Part shown: piece after piece, positions 22,769-31,572 of the stretch
Layout of the letters: each line of letters starts with the position of its first letter
Numbering within the stretch: the stretch's first letter is position 1
Origin: Guillardia theta CCMP2712
Lineage: Eukaryota; Cryptophyceae; Pyrenomonadales; Geminigeraceae
DNA: 64,000 bases
Reading direction: 5' to 3'
Assembly (NCBI RefSeq): GCF_000315625.1
Contig: NW_005434659.1
Location: 435,714 to 499,713 of the forward strand
The notes under the pieces: model-generated
Seen by the model: the letters and a program-made list of their open reading frames with translations, nothing else
Database searches by the model: none
What the model was told of the DNA's origin: nothing
Translations under genes and position numbers: made by a program

Positions 22769-23758
22769 GCAGCATAATCAGCATCATCATAATCAGTATC
22801 ATCATTCATCTTTCACAAATTCCATATCATCATCTTCGTCGTTATCATTGAAGTCATCTCCACGGACATCTTCACCTGCTCCACCCGACAGGAAGGTCGG
22901 AAAAACGACGAGAGATGCACTTTCCAGGGTCGATGAGGTCGATGACAGGATCAGCGTAGTGCTGCAGATGCTGTAAGCTCCAAGAGAAGAGAGAGAGGGA
23001 GGGAGGGGGAAAGAGAGCAACGAGAGGACAGAGGAACGAGATGAGAGAGGATGGCCGAGATACGAGGGGAAAGCGAGGGGGGGGGGCGGGGGGGGTTGGG
23101 GGAGGGGCAGGAGGAAAAAGATTTCAACCACCTGGAGGGAGGCGGTGAAAACAACCACCTCGTACCACCTTGACATAGCTTGCAGAAACAAGGACGTGTG
23201 GGGGCGAACAGCAACCTGGAAACAGCACAAGACTTATGTCAGGAAAGACTGAAGACAACCATGACAGGAGAGGCTGCGGAGGCGCTGCCGGACGGCGCGG
23301 GGAGGACACAAAACTCTTCCAACTCACATAGAAGGTGCAGCTGCGCTGGTCGCCGGACGCCGGGATGTGAATCTTCCAATTGTAGTAGTCGAGGGGCTGC
23401 GAGGGATCGCAGGCATCACTCGGCGAGGACAGGCAGCAGGACACGCTCACCTTGACGCTGCTGTGGACGAGAGTCTCGTCGAGATCGAGAATCTGCAAGA
23501 GTTGGGGTCAGGTCGCTCTGCCGATGATGCAAGGATAGGAATGCAAGCTCTGGGACCCACCAACGTCATCTTCTTGGAGTGGCATGCGTCCGCTATCTGA
23601 CACTTGAGCTTGCTGTCCCTGGCATGCAGGAAGGGATCCGGATAAGACATGCATGCCGTCTTGAGGACCAACCAGATTCTGCGCAGGAAGGAAAATTTCC
23701 TCGCTGTTACAGAGAAGAGCTTCTCAAGAAGGACCTCCAACCCGAAACAATTCTTCAT
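22010..23758 (-). CDS. CTD small phosphatase / Dullard-type HAD phosphatase with an apparent one-base frameshift
   Basis: SCP/Dullard-type phosphatases remove phosphate from Ser, for example on the RNA polymerase II tail, using a DxDxT/V motif. Joined exons read SKKMTL|ILDLDETLVHSSVKV (catalytic DLDET), YYNWKIHIPASG, FY|VAVRPHTSLFLQAMSRWYE, VVVFTASLQ|HYADPVIDLIDPGK, GNFLKDISVVRQ, DLSQVVIVDNCPAAYSLH, IPIQTWHNDPNDDALLSLLP and LVLLKDVRSILSLRRF, ending at TGA 22010-22012. This is the whole family core in order. After CISRRF the frame must slip by one base at the A5 run at 22901-22905 to continue as the family-typical FRPSC. Splice phases downstream fit only the shifted frame. This is either a sequencing error or a real lesion. 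The 5' exons are uncertain: a poly-Gln reading frame at 23986-24330 may belong to it. Two introns hold large ATC/CAG microsatellites. Confidence 0.8.
22250..22345. repeat. CTC/ATC microsatellite cluster
   Basis: Interrupted CTC and ATC triplet runs lie in the last intron of the phosphatase gene. Confidence 0.85.
22694..22800. repeat. CGT/CAT/CAG compound microsatellite
   Basis: A run of TCG and ATC triplets is followed by AGC triplets, in an intron of the phosphatase gene between the exons for VEQ and GNFLKD. Confidence 0.85.
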
Positions 23759-23985
23759 CCTCTAGCTATCACAAGCTTCGTGCTGGGCGACGGACCACAG
23801 CACATCCGTGCATCATCGTCACCGCATCTGATGCCTGGCCGCTCACAGCATGTCGCCTCGGAATCTCTCTCCTGCCGCTCCTGGCAACTCCTAACAAGAT
23901 CTTCAACACCATGTCACGCATTGAGCACGTGAGGATAAGCATATTTCTAAAGACTGTGGACAAATGAGCCTTCTTCAATTTTCTC

Positions 23986-24288
23986 CTATTTGTCTTTAAA
24001 TGATCTTTCGCTATCGCCATTTCTTCTCCTTACAAAACTCCCTGATATCTGACTGCTTCTTTTTCTCCTCCTCTGACTCCTATTGGAAACTAGCATAGCA
24101 TTTCTTCTCATGTATCCCAGAGGAGTAGCAGGAAACCGCATCATCTCTTCAGCCATCCTCCTGATTTCCATACCCTCGCTCGTTTTCTCAGCTAATACAA
24201 ATGCTGGCCCATCGCACTCAACTCGAGCTCTCTTGTCATTCTCCTGATCTACAACTGACATCCTGACATCCTTGATGTCCTCTTCGAC

Positions 24289-24327
<39 letters not shown>

Positions 24328-24330
24328 CAT
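23986..24330 (-). CDS. Candidate 5' exon with poly-Gln tract, possibly of the phosphatase gene
   Basis: This ATG-initiated frame starts with Lys and about eleven Gln codons (CAG), then runs through charged sequence (VEEDIKDVRMSVVDQENDKR) and a basic segment (SQRRRKRSSQISG) that resembles a nuclear localisation signal. It lies directly upstream of the CTD-phosphatase exons on the same strand and could be its N-terminal exon. I could not find a splice path that proves this. The base composition is more AT-rich than typical exons here. It may also be chance coding around a CAG microsatellite. Confidence 0.35.
24289..24326. repeat. (CTG)n / (CAG)n microsatellite
   Basis: A pure run of about twelve triplets. 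On the minus strand it would encode poly-Gln. Confidence 0.9.
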
Positions 24331-24399
24331 CCCTGTACTATCACCCCTCGTTCACTTCCCCTCACCGCTTCTCCCTCTTTCCCCATTTTCGTTCTATGC

Positions 24400-24930
24400 C
24401 CCCGCCAGTAGGAAATCAGTGTCTGAATGTCAATTGGACTCTCCAAATTTGAAATCTAAGAATAATATTTCGAGACAGACAATGGATTTACAGGGGCCGA
24501 ATAAAAAACAAGATGTAAAATCATAGTATGCTTTATATACCACTTCATAAAATAGTTTTAATACAATTTTCCTACAAATCTTGTACTGAAATATTATAAC
24601 ATTTTATTGAATCGTAGTGCAATGGACTGTTTTCAGTCAACCAGCACCGGCGGGTGTGAGGCCCGGCCCGGCCCGGCCCGTTGGCCAGTGACACTTTCCA
24701 GATCTGCCCCTGTTCCATTTTTGCTGTCTTATTCTAAGCTGGTAGTAATACTTTGAGGCGGGCTTGTTCAGCTAGTTCCGTAAAGTTGGATCCGTCCCGA
24801 TATGGCAGTACAGCAGCAGGAGGGAGTCTGCGGCGAAGGAGGGAGGACGGTGAACGTTTGAAGCATGAAGACTTGTCCTCTATCGTGGATGATGAGGAGG
24901 ATAGAGTGAATTGGCGGGCGGCTCAAAGCC
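24400..24930. other. Spacer: AT-rich block abutting a short GC-rich island
   Basis: About 24430-24630 is AT-rich. At about 24640-24690 it changes abruptly to repeats of CCCGG/GGCCC. The remainder leads into the glycosyltransferase gene and probably holds its promoter and 5' UTR. No gene is seen. Confidence 0.5.
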
Positions 24931-27900
24931 ATGCCCCTCAAGGTCTTATATGGGAGGCAGAGGTTTCCAGCGTTGCTGCTGCTGTCGCTATCGTCCTTCA
25001 TGCTGGATGTGAGAGGGAAGAGGAGAGAGAGCGGTTCCAACACATCCGTGACTCCTCTTATTCTTCTTGTGGATGTGTACGATACAACTTTCCTGGTCGG
25101 GAGCAAGGACAGGTGTCTGCCAGCATGCAGAGATGGATCGGAAGGCGAGTGCAGGAAGGACCTGGGCAATGACGACGTCACCAGGTTCGGGCTCGGTCAG
25201 AGAAGGATGTTTGGGATAGTGAGAGACAACGGATGCCCCTTTCCTCATCTCAAGTCGATGAAGGAGAGTGCGCTCGCCCAGAACAAGATCTCAGCGGTGA
25301 TCCACACGGATTTTGTGCTCCAGGATGATTACGACGAGTGCAGCTCCGCTGCTCTTGCTCAGAGTCCCTTCGTTGGAGGCCATGAAGTCCTCAACTACAG
25401 CAGTGCGTTGAAAGTAGCCTGGCTGGTAGAGCCGCGGCAGCTCTCCTCCGCTTCATATGCCGTGGCGTCTGCTGCGCGGGAAAAGTTCGATCTCATCTTC
25501 ACGCACATGCAGGAATACGTGAGAGCGGATAGCAGAAAGTTCCGCTTCTGCCCGTTCGGGACGACCTATCTCCGGAGAAAACTCCACAAGATGCACAACA
25601 AGACCAGACGGGTGTCCATCATAGCGTCGAGGAAGGGCTACGACGAGGGAGGGATGGAGGGACACAGGATGCGGCACAATGTCATCCGCTCCTTCTCCTC
25701 GAGGATCGACGGGCTGTTTGCGAGCGGGTACGAGGGAAGCGAGCGAGGATGGCAGGACAACAAGGCGGCGGGGCTGCAGGACTTCATGTTCTCCATCGTT
25801 ATAGAGAATGTGAAGGAGGATTGCTGGTTCACAGAGAAACTTCTCGATTGTTTCCTCACAGGGACGGTTCCAATCTACTGGGGTTGCCCCTCCATCCACG
25901 AGCACTTTGATACCAGGGGGATGATCCTACTCGAGGACGTGAGGGCGCTGGACGAGATCCTCGGCCGTCTCTCTCCGATGCTCTACGACGAGTTGCTCCC
26001 TTTCGCCCGCAGCAACTTCAAGACGGCTCAGCGGCATTACCTGGATCCTCTCCTCTGGATGTGGGAGAGAGAAATCTCTCCCCTGCTCCGTGAAGTGGAG
26101 GAGGGGAGATACCGGCCAGTCAGCCAGGTGCGACCATGCAACGTCTCGCTCACCCCTGCAGAGCAGGAGGAGGACGCCTTAGCTGACTCGGCTGACTTAG
26201 CTGAAAGCCCGGACTTGATCATCCTCTTGCTAGTAGATAGGGAAGTCAGCCGGCACTTCCTCGCGCGGACGTTGGAGAGCATCCTTGGACAATCCTACGA
26301 GGGATGGAGGTGTATAGTGGCCGCGAACAATGCGAGTCTTCAGGACGTGCGACATGTAATGGAGGAACTGAATGTTGCCGTCGACACAGGCGGCAAATTT
26401 ACACTGCATGTATCCGGGAAGGGAGACAGGGAGGAGTACTCGCCTATCTACCACATCCTGTACTCACTGGAAACATTGCAAGACTCCGATGTCGTCCTCC
26501 TCCTCCAGGGGGGCGACTGGCTGCACGGGCGACGATCGTTGTGGGAGATCGCGAGGGCATACCGAGGAAACGTCTGGCTCACCTACGGCAGGGCGATTGA
26601 ATACCCGTCCGGAAAGGTTCAGGCTCATGTGCGAGGGATGAGCGAGGAAGAGGTGAAGGGCAACAGAGCCCGCTACATCGGCCACTGGACTTTCGGTCCT
26701 CCGTACTCCTTCAAGGTGTGACACGTGGGAGGAGGAGGAGGAGGGAAGTGACTGTGGATCCTTAGGTTGGTCTCGTTCGCGGCATCCACACTCACGACTT
26801 GACGTCCAACCTCAACCGCGACGTCCTGTTGACCTCCCTGTTCGATCGCGGCAAGCCAGAGCACGTCAAACTCGACGAGATGTACATGCAGAGCAGGGTA
26901 GACTTCAAGTCTCAGCGCAAGTTCGTAGATACCTTCCTCCCGCCCCCGGTGTGGGAGCCTGCGCTAATCTGGCCCCTCGTAGAGGTGAAGATGAGGTGCA
27001 TTGCGAAAGTTCCCTCTGATGGAGGACGAAGATGGCAGGTCGCCACGTCCTCTACCTCGATCGGATCGTCTACGTCTTCAACGTCCTCACGAGGAAGGAG
27101 CTCCACCGGCACTCCGGCATCTTCGGCCATCCGGCGGTCAGCATGGTGAAGCTAGAGCATACGACAAGAGTGGAGGGAGGAGGATGAGGAGAGCCTGGCA
27201 GGTGCGAGGACTTCCTCGATACACTCCGCTTGTTCCCCTCCATGCTCATGAGGGGAAGGTCTGCTCAAGGTCCTGTCATCCTCCTCTTAAGCACGTGTAG
27301 GTCAAGTGGCTGCAGCCGAGAGATGGTGAGATCTTGGTTGTGGAGGAGCTCTGCCAGGTGAGGACAAGGGAGGAGAAGCTATCCCCTTGCTAACTCTCCC
27401 TCCCTCCTCCCTCCTCCCTCCTCCCTCCTCCCTCCTCCCTCCTCCCTCCTCCCTCCTCCCTCTCTCTCTGTCTCGAAAGGACGGAGGAGACTGCAGTATC
27501 GTGATGGAGGTGGAGACGACATCCCTCGACATTCCCTGGCAAGGCTGCTTGAGAGGCTGGTTGAATCTCTTCCCCATCTTGGAGATCTGCTCTGCTCAGT
27601 TCCATGGGAAAATCTCCATCCTCAGCCTTCCATCGGGCGCCTACAACCTCGAGCTTCAATTCATCCCGAACCCGGACTCTCATCTGCAGCAAAGAGAGAT
27701 TGAGGACAAGCTCACCTTCTACGTGAGGAGAGCGCACGAGGTACCTTCCCCCCGCCTTCCCCTTGCCCCCTCTCCACCACACGCTCCACCTGACATCGTT
27801 TCGTGTACTGATTTCGACTATAGCCAGCCACCGTCATGGATGTTTTCCCAGGTACCTTTGCTTTCCCTCATTGCCCCCTCCCCTGCTTCGCGATTCCTCT

Positions 27901-28002
27901 ACCCACATTTCGAACGTTTTGATGGAGCGAGCAGAAGTTGAATTCAATCAAGTCATCGAACAACCAGAGTTCCGAGCGCCAAGGGTCAGGTGGGTTGAGT
28001 AA
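24931..28002 (+). CDS. Two-domain glycosyltransferase: GT10 (fucosyltransferase)-like + GT2-like, seven or more exons
   Basis: The long first exon (24931-26715) begins with a hydrophobic anchor (FPALLLLSLSSFML). Then comes a GT10-type C-terminal half with the signature FSIVIENVKEDCWFTEKLL followed by CFLTGTVPIYWG, typical of alpha-1,3-fucosyltransferases. From about 26210 it becomes GT-A/GT2-like: ARTLESILGQSYEGWRCIVA, then DSDVVLLLQGGDWL (possible metal-binding acidic motif) and WLTYGRAIEYPSGK. Splicing continues it: 26766-26984, 27032-27145 (WPLVE|MAGRHVLYLDRIVYVFN, the usual GT2 end), a poorly resolved exon near 27202, VKWLQPRDGEILVVEELCQ near 27301, 27480-27740, 27824-27851 and 27968-28002, all in phase. 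The C-terminal part is beta-rich and unassigned. A Golgi enzyme adding two sugars, one of them possibly fucose, is inference. An intron holds a 7-bp CT-rich minisatellite. Confidence 0.82.
27400..27464. repeat. (CTCCCTC)n 7-bp minisatellite in an intron
   Basis: About nine head-to-tail copies of a 7-base CTCCCTC unit lie in a glycosyltransferase intron, between the donor after 27357 and the acceptor at 27479. Confidence 0.88.
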
Positions 28003-28153
28003 ACAATGTCGAGAAGCGAAAATGATTTATTCAAGCAAAATGAACTCTCAACGGATCCCTCGAACAACGATCAAAGCCTTAAACATTACAAACAGAAGCT
28101 CCAGCTTGAAGAAACAGCTGTCATCTCGCACAAGCAATCATCACACTTTCACT

Positions 28154-28624
28154 CTAGTTGGCCATGTCCTTCATATCAATAACCTGCTCCTTGCCCATGG
28201 CAATGAGGACAGTTACAAGAGTGTCGGTTCCCGCGTCGAAGCGCTCCTGGAGCTTCTTGGAGATGGTCTCATCCTCAGGAAGCTTCAAGTCGTCGCGCAT
28301 ATCGCCGTCCTTGGTCATGAGACTCAAGAACCCGTCCTCGCTAATGTCGCAAAGCTGGTACTCAGCACGGGTGACGATGGGCTCGGACAGCTGGGCAGAG
28401 GCAGGGCAGATAGCTTCGTACTTCTTCGAAGTGAAGATGTCGATGCCGACGAAGTGACACTTGGCTGCTCCGTGCTTTCCAACCTTAGCCTTGGACACGT
28501 CGACGATCTTGCAGGGCTGTCCCTTGATCACAAGGAAGCCTCCCTTGCGAGCAGCTCCTGCTTCGATGGGGGTGCAGTCAGCCGCCCCGGAGTCAGCCGC
28601 ATCATAATCATCATCGGAAGACAT
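28154..28624 (-). CDS. EIF5A: Translation factor eIF5A
   Basis: This 156-residue protein matches eIF5A along its whole length. It has an acidic N terminus (MSSDDDYDAADSG), then GFLVIKGQPCKIVDVSKAK and the hypusine loop VGKHGAAKCHFVGIDIFTSK. Lys50 is the residue modified to hypusine by deoxyhypusine synthase and hydroxylase. An OB-fold C-terminal domain follows (EYQLCDISEDGFLSLM), ending KDMAN. eIF5A rescues ribosomes stalled at polyproline and other hard motifs and helps termination. The coding part is a single exon. The sequence just before the ATG reads TTACAG|G, so an intron in the 5' UTR is likely. Length and motifs are complete. Confidence 0.97.
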   Translation of the reverse strand: MSSDDDYDAADSGAADCTPIEAGAARKGGFLVIKGQPCKIVDVSKAKVGKHGAAKCHFVGIDIFTSKKYEAICPASAQLSEPIVTRAEYQLCDISEDGFLSLMTKDGDMRDDLKLPEDETISKKLQERFDAGTDTLVTVLIAMGKEQVIDMKDMAN

Positions 28625-29914
28625 CCTGTAATTATAAGGGTGAGAAACTTTATCGCAACTCAAACATTCAGTAGCAAGAAGCTTAAACCCATGAATTTGA
28701 TTCTCTGCAATGCTCGTGGAAACTATTTCTTCCAAGGAAATCACAGCTAAAAGTGCGTGCAAATTGACATCAATGATTGAATGGATATGGAATCTCACAA
28801 ACTAACATCCTTAGCGTGTCGCAGCTGAAGAAAGGCGAACTATTCAAGTATCAAGCTGCGAACAAGCAAATTTTGATGTGTGGTTTGTGAACGAACAGTT
28901 TTCAGACGAAATTGAAAACAAGAAAGATTGCATGAGCAGGTAGGCATGGGAAAAACGATCCTAAAATAGGTGAGATCGAGGAAGAGCACAAAAACAAGGG
29001 AGCGCTGTCCACGCTTACAAAAGGCAAAGGATCGTTGTGAAATGGTTCAAGATGGTCATAACTTCGATGACAACGTAGTGCTAGATCTGTGCAATCACAA
29101 GATAAGAGGAGAGAGAGAGAGGGACCAGGAGGATCAGAGCAGGCAGAGCAGGAGGAGCAGGTGGGGCAGGCAGAGCAGGAGGAGCAGGAGGGGCAGGAGG
29201 CAGGAGGAGCCATTGCAAGAAGAAGCGCCATGTCAGAGGCTGCCGTCACGTGAATGGCCTGCATCACCCCACCCCTGTCTTTGTCATCTCAATGGATTGC
29301 CACCCTACCATATTTTCCCCTACCCTATGTTTTTGTACCCCTATGTTTTCAGTACCCCAATTTAGCTATTTGAAATAGGGGTGATGGTCTTTCACAAACC
29401 CTACCATCGATCCCATACAACACCTCTACCCACCTCGATTGGATGGAACCCCAATTTTTATCCCTACCCCTGCCATGCTTTTCTATTACCCCGTCCTTCT
29501 CCCATCCCTGATCATCCCTGCAAATAAGTACCCCACCCTCTTTCTCCGATGCTCAGAACCCCACCATCCCTACCTCATGACCCAATTTACCACCCCTGCC
29601 ACGGGACCTTACCTCTGAAGGCCCCACCCCTAGAACAGGAAAAGTACCCCTACCTTCCTCTGACTGTAGGTACCTTTGGTTTATTTTTGACAGAGCTACG
29701 TTAGAGTTCTGTACACCTGCCCCTCACCCCTGGTACCCCCTACCCCCAATTACAAGCTCAAACTACCCCCTGCATACCATTTGCTTAGATGATCTAGGAC
29801 CTCATCCCCAAGCAGCCCGGGCCCGGTCTGATAGGCTGCACTCATGGCTGCACTACTGAAGGCTGTCTGAAAGCCCGGGCAATTTTAAGATTTGACCAGA
29901 GATTGACCACAATA
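28625..29914. other. Spacer with GGAGCAG repeats and a TACCCC-rich block
   Basis: The first part holds the eIF5A promoter and 5' UTR. A degenerate AGGAGCAGG repeat follows. From about 29260 to 29790 comes a long block rich in TACCCC, CCACC and GTACC words with no open frame of interest. It ends in a short GC-rich patch near 29815 and the start region of the SPRTN gene. Confidence 0.55.
29118..29215. repeat. Degenerate AGGAGCAG(G) tandem repeat
   Basis: Imperfect tandem units of 8-9 bases made of GGAGCAG and GGGGCAG variants. Non-coding; the minus-strand Ser/Cys-rich reading is a by-product. Confidence 0.8.
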
Positions 29915-31397
29915 ATGCTCAGGCGTGCGGTGGCGACGGCGGCGGCGGCCATGGCGGCGGCATGTGGCTCTTTCAGCGAGGGTTCAGACCATGCTGTGCG
30001 TGTGGGAGGAGGAAGAGCCCTAGCCCATGGGATTCTCTTTGCGTCATCCAACGGTGCTGGAGCAAGGGGGATCAGAACGATGTCTGGACTAGACCACGAG
30101 GAGCAATGGGCTCTTGGGGGGTTTGACGCGCTAGGACATGATACTGGGCTGGAGGATGTGTGTCCTGACGTCCATGAGATGTTCGTCTACTTCGATCAGA
30201 CATACTTCAACGGGATGCTGCAGAGAAATGCTGTGATGGTCGAGTGGAGTCGGCGGATGACCCTGTGCGCTGGACAGTGCTCCTACCGGGGAAGAGAATC
30301 GCTCTGTAGGATAGCTCTGTCAGAGCCTCTTCTCAAGTACAGGACGAGCAAAGAAGTGAAAGAAACACTCTTGCACGAGATGATCCATGCATGGCAGTTC
30401 GTTACCGACGGAAACCGCGACAGGGAGGACCATGGCCCGAAGTTTCTCGGGAAGATGGAAGAGATCAACGGAGGGGCGAAGCGCGACATGTATGCAAATG
30501 ACGTCTCATCATGATGTTGATGCTGGAGGATATGACGCTCTTGCTCCCTCAGCTACAGGCCGCAGGCTGGATACGCAGTCGCTGTCTACCACACCTTCCA
30601 CCAGGAGGTGAACTTTCACCGGCAGGTACGACTGCGCATGCGGTACCTGGGAGGTTCGACCTGATGGTGGGGGCTGGGCAGCACTGGTGGCAATGCTTCT
30701 CGTGCGGCAAGCAGGTGAGAAGGTCGATGAATCGACCGCCGTCGGAGAAGGACTGCAGGTGCCCTCATGAATCTTGGCCTCCCCGGCTCTGAACGTGGTT
30801 GTCGACGCAAGGCTGTACCGGAAGAACAAGAAGACGGTCAGTTGCTCTGATCCGAGGTGACGTGCGATCTCTGTTCCATGTTACTCCACTGGGATGACGG
30901 CAAGGGAGGCAGATGCCTGTGGCACGTGCACGAGGCTACTTGCGGACAGCCTTTCACCAAGACCAGGAGCCCGTCACCGCCGAAGAAGAAGAACTGCAGG
31001 TTCTTGGCGCTCCACTGCCATGCCTGTGAGTGAGCGCGTGCTGGTGCAGGGGAAAGGATGCGAGAAGGATTGCGAAGAGCGAGAGCTCGACATGTAGCAG
31101 AGAGTCGACAAGACAGTCCGACCAGCAGCCATCAGTGGCAAACTCAGGCTGGCAAGAGGGTGATGGTGGTGGTGATGGTGAGAATGATCTGAGGCCGGGA
31201 GGATGAAGACTGATTTCTTTGGAGCAGAGACAACGGTAGAGAGCGTGGAGGTTGCATGCCCTGTATGCACCCGAAGGTTTCCTGATGAGGTCAGGCCGAC
31301 AGATGAATGGGGGATGGGGACTGAACAATACATTCAGAGAGATGTTATGGCGCATATCGACATGTGTTTAGCTAGACAAAAATTGTGTTCAAGATGA
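29915..31397 (+). CDS. SPRTN: SPRTN (Spartan) DNA-protein crosslink protease
   Basis: SPRTN is a DNA-dependent metalloprotease that clears DNA-protein crosslinks during replication. The first exon has the SprT domain: PDVHEMFVYFDQTYFNGML, MTLCAGQCSYRG, then ETLLHEMIHAWQFVTDGNRD with the HExxH zinc site and the conserved EDHGPKF. The next exons give GYAVAVYHTFHQEVNFHRQ|HWWQCFSCGKQ and MNRPPSEKDC, the zinc-ribbon part, here with shortened spacing. The last exon carries a UBZ4 ubiquitin-binding finger (VACPVCTRRF to AHIDMCL), so the domain order matches SPRTN. Two starts are possible. ATG 29915 adds an Ala/Arg-rich leader (MLRRAVATAAAAMAAACG) that looks like a mitochondrial or plastid presequence. 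ATG 30080 (MSGLDHEEQW) gives the ordinary nuclear form. Splice sites between 30800 and 31200 are not resolved. Confidence 0.9.
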
Positions 31398-31572
31398 GAA
31401 CTCTAGGAGTCTCTGCGCGATGGGGAAGAGCACAAAAGGTTGTGTTAACAGACGGAGGAGACGGCTCCTACAGTCTTGATCGTTTCGATGTATCATAGTA
31501 AACTGGCCCTTCTTTGAGCAGAAAGACCTGAAGTTGTGAAGGTCAACTTTCACAAGGATTGCACTAGAGATA

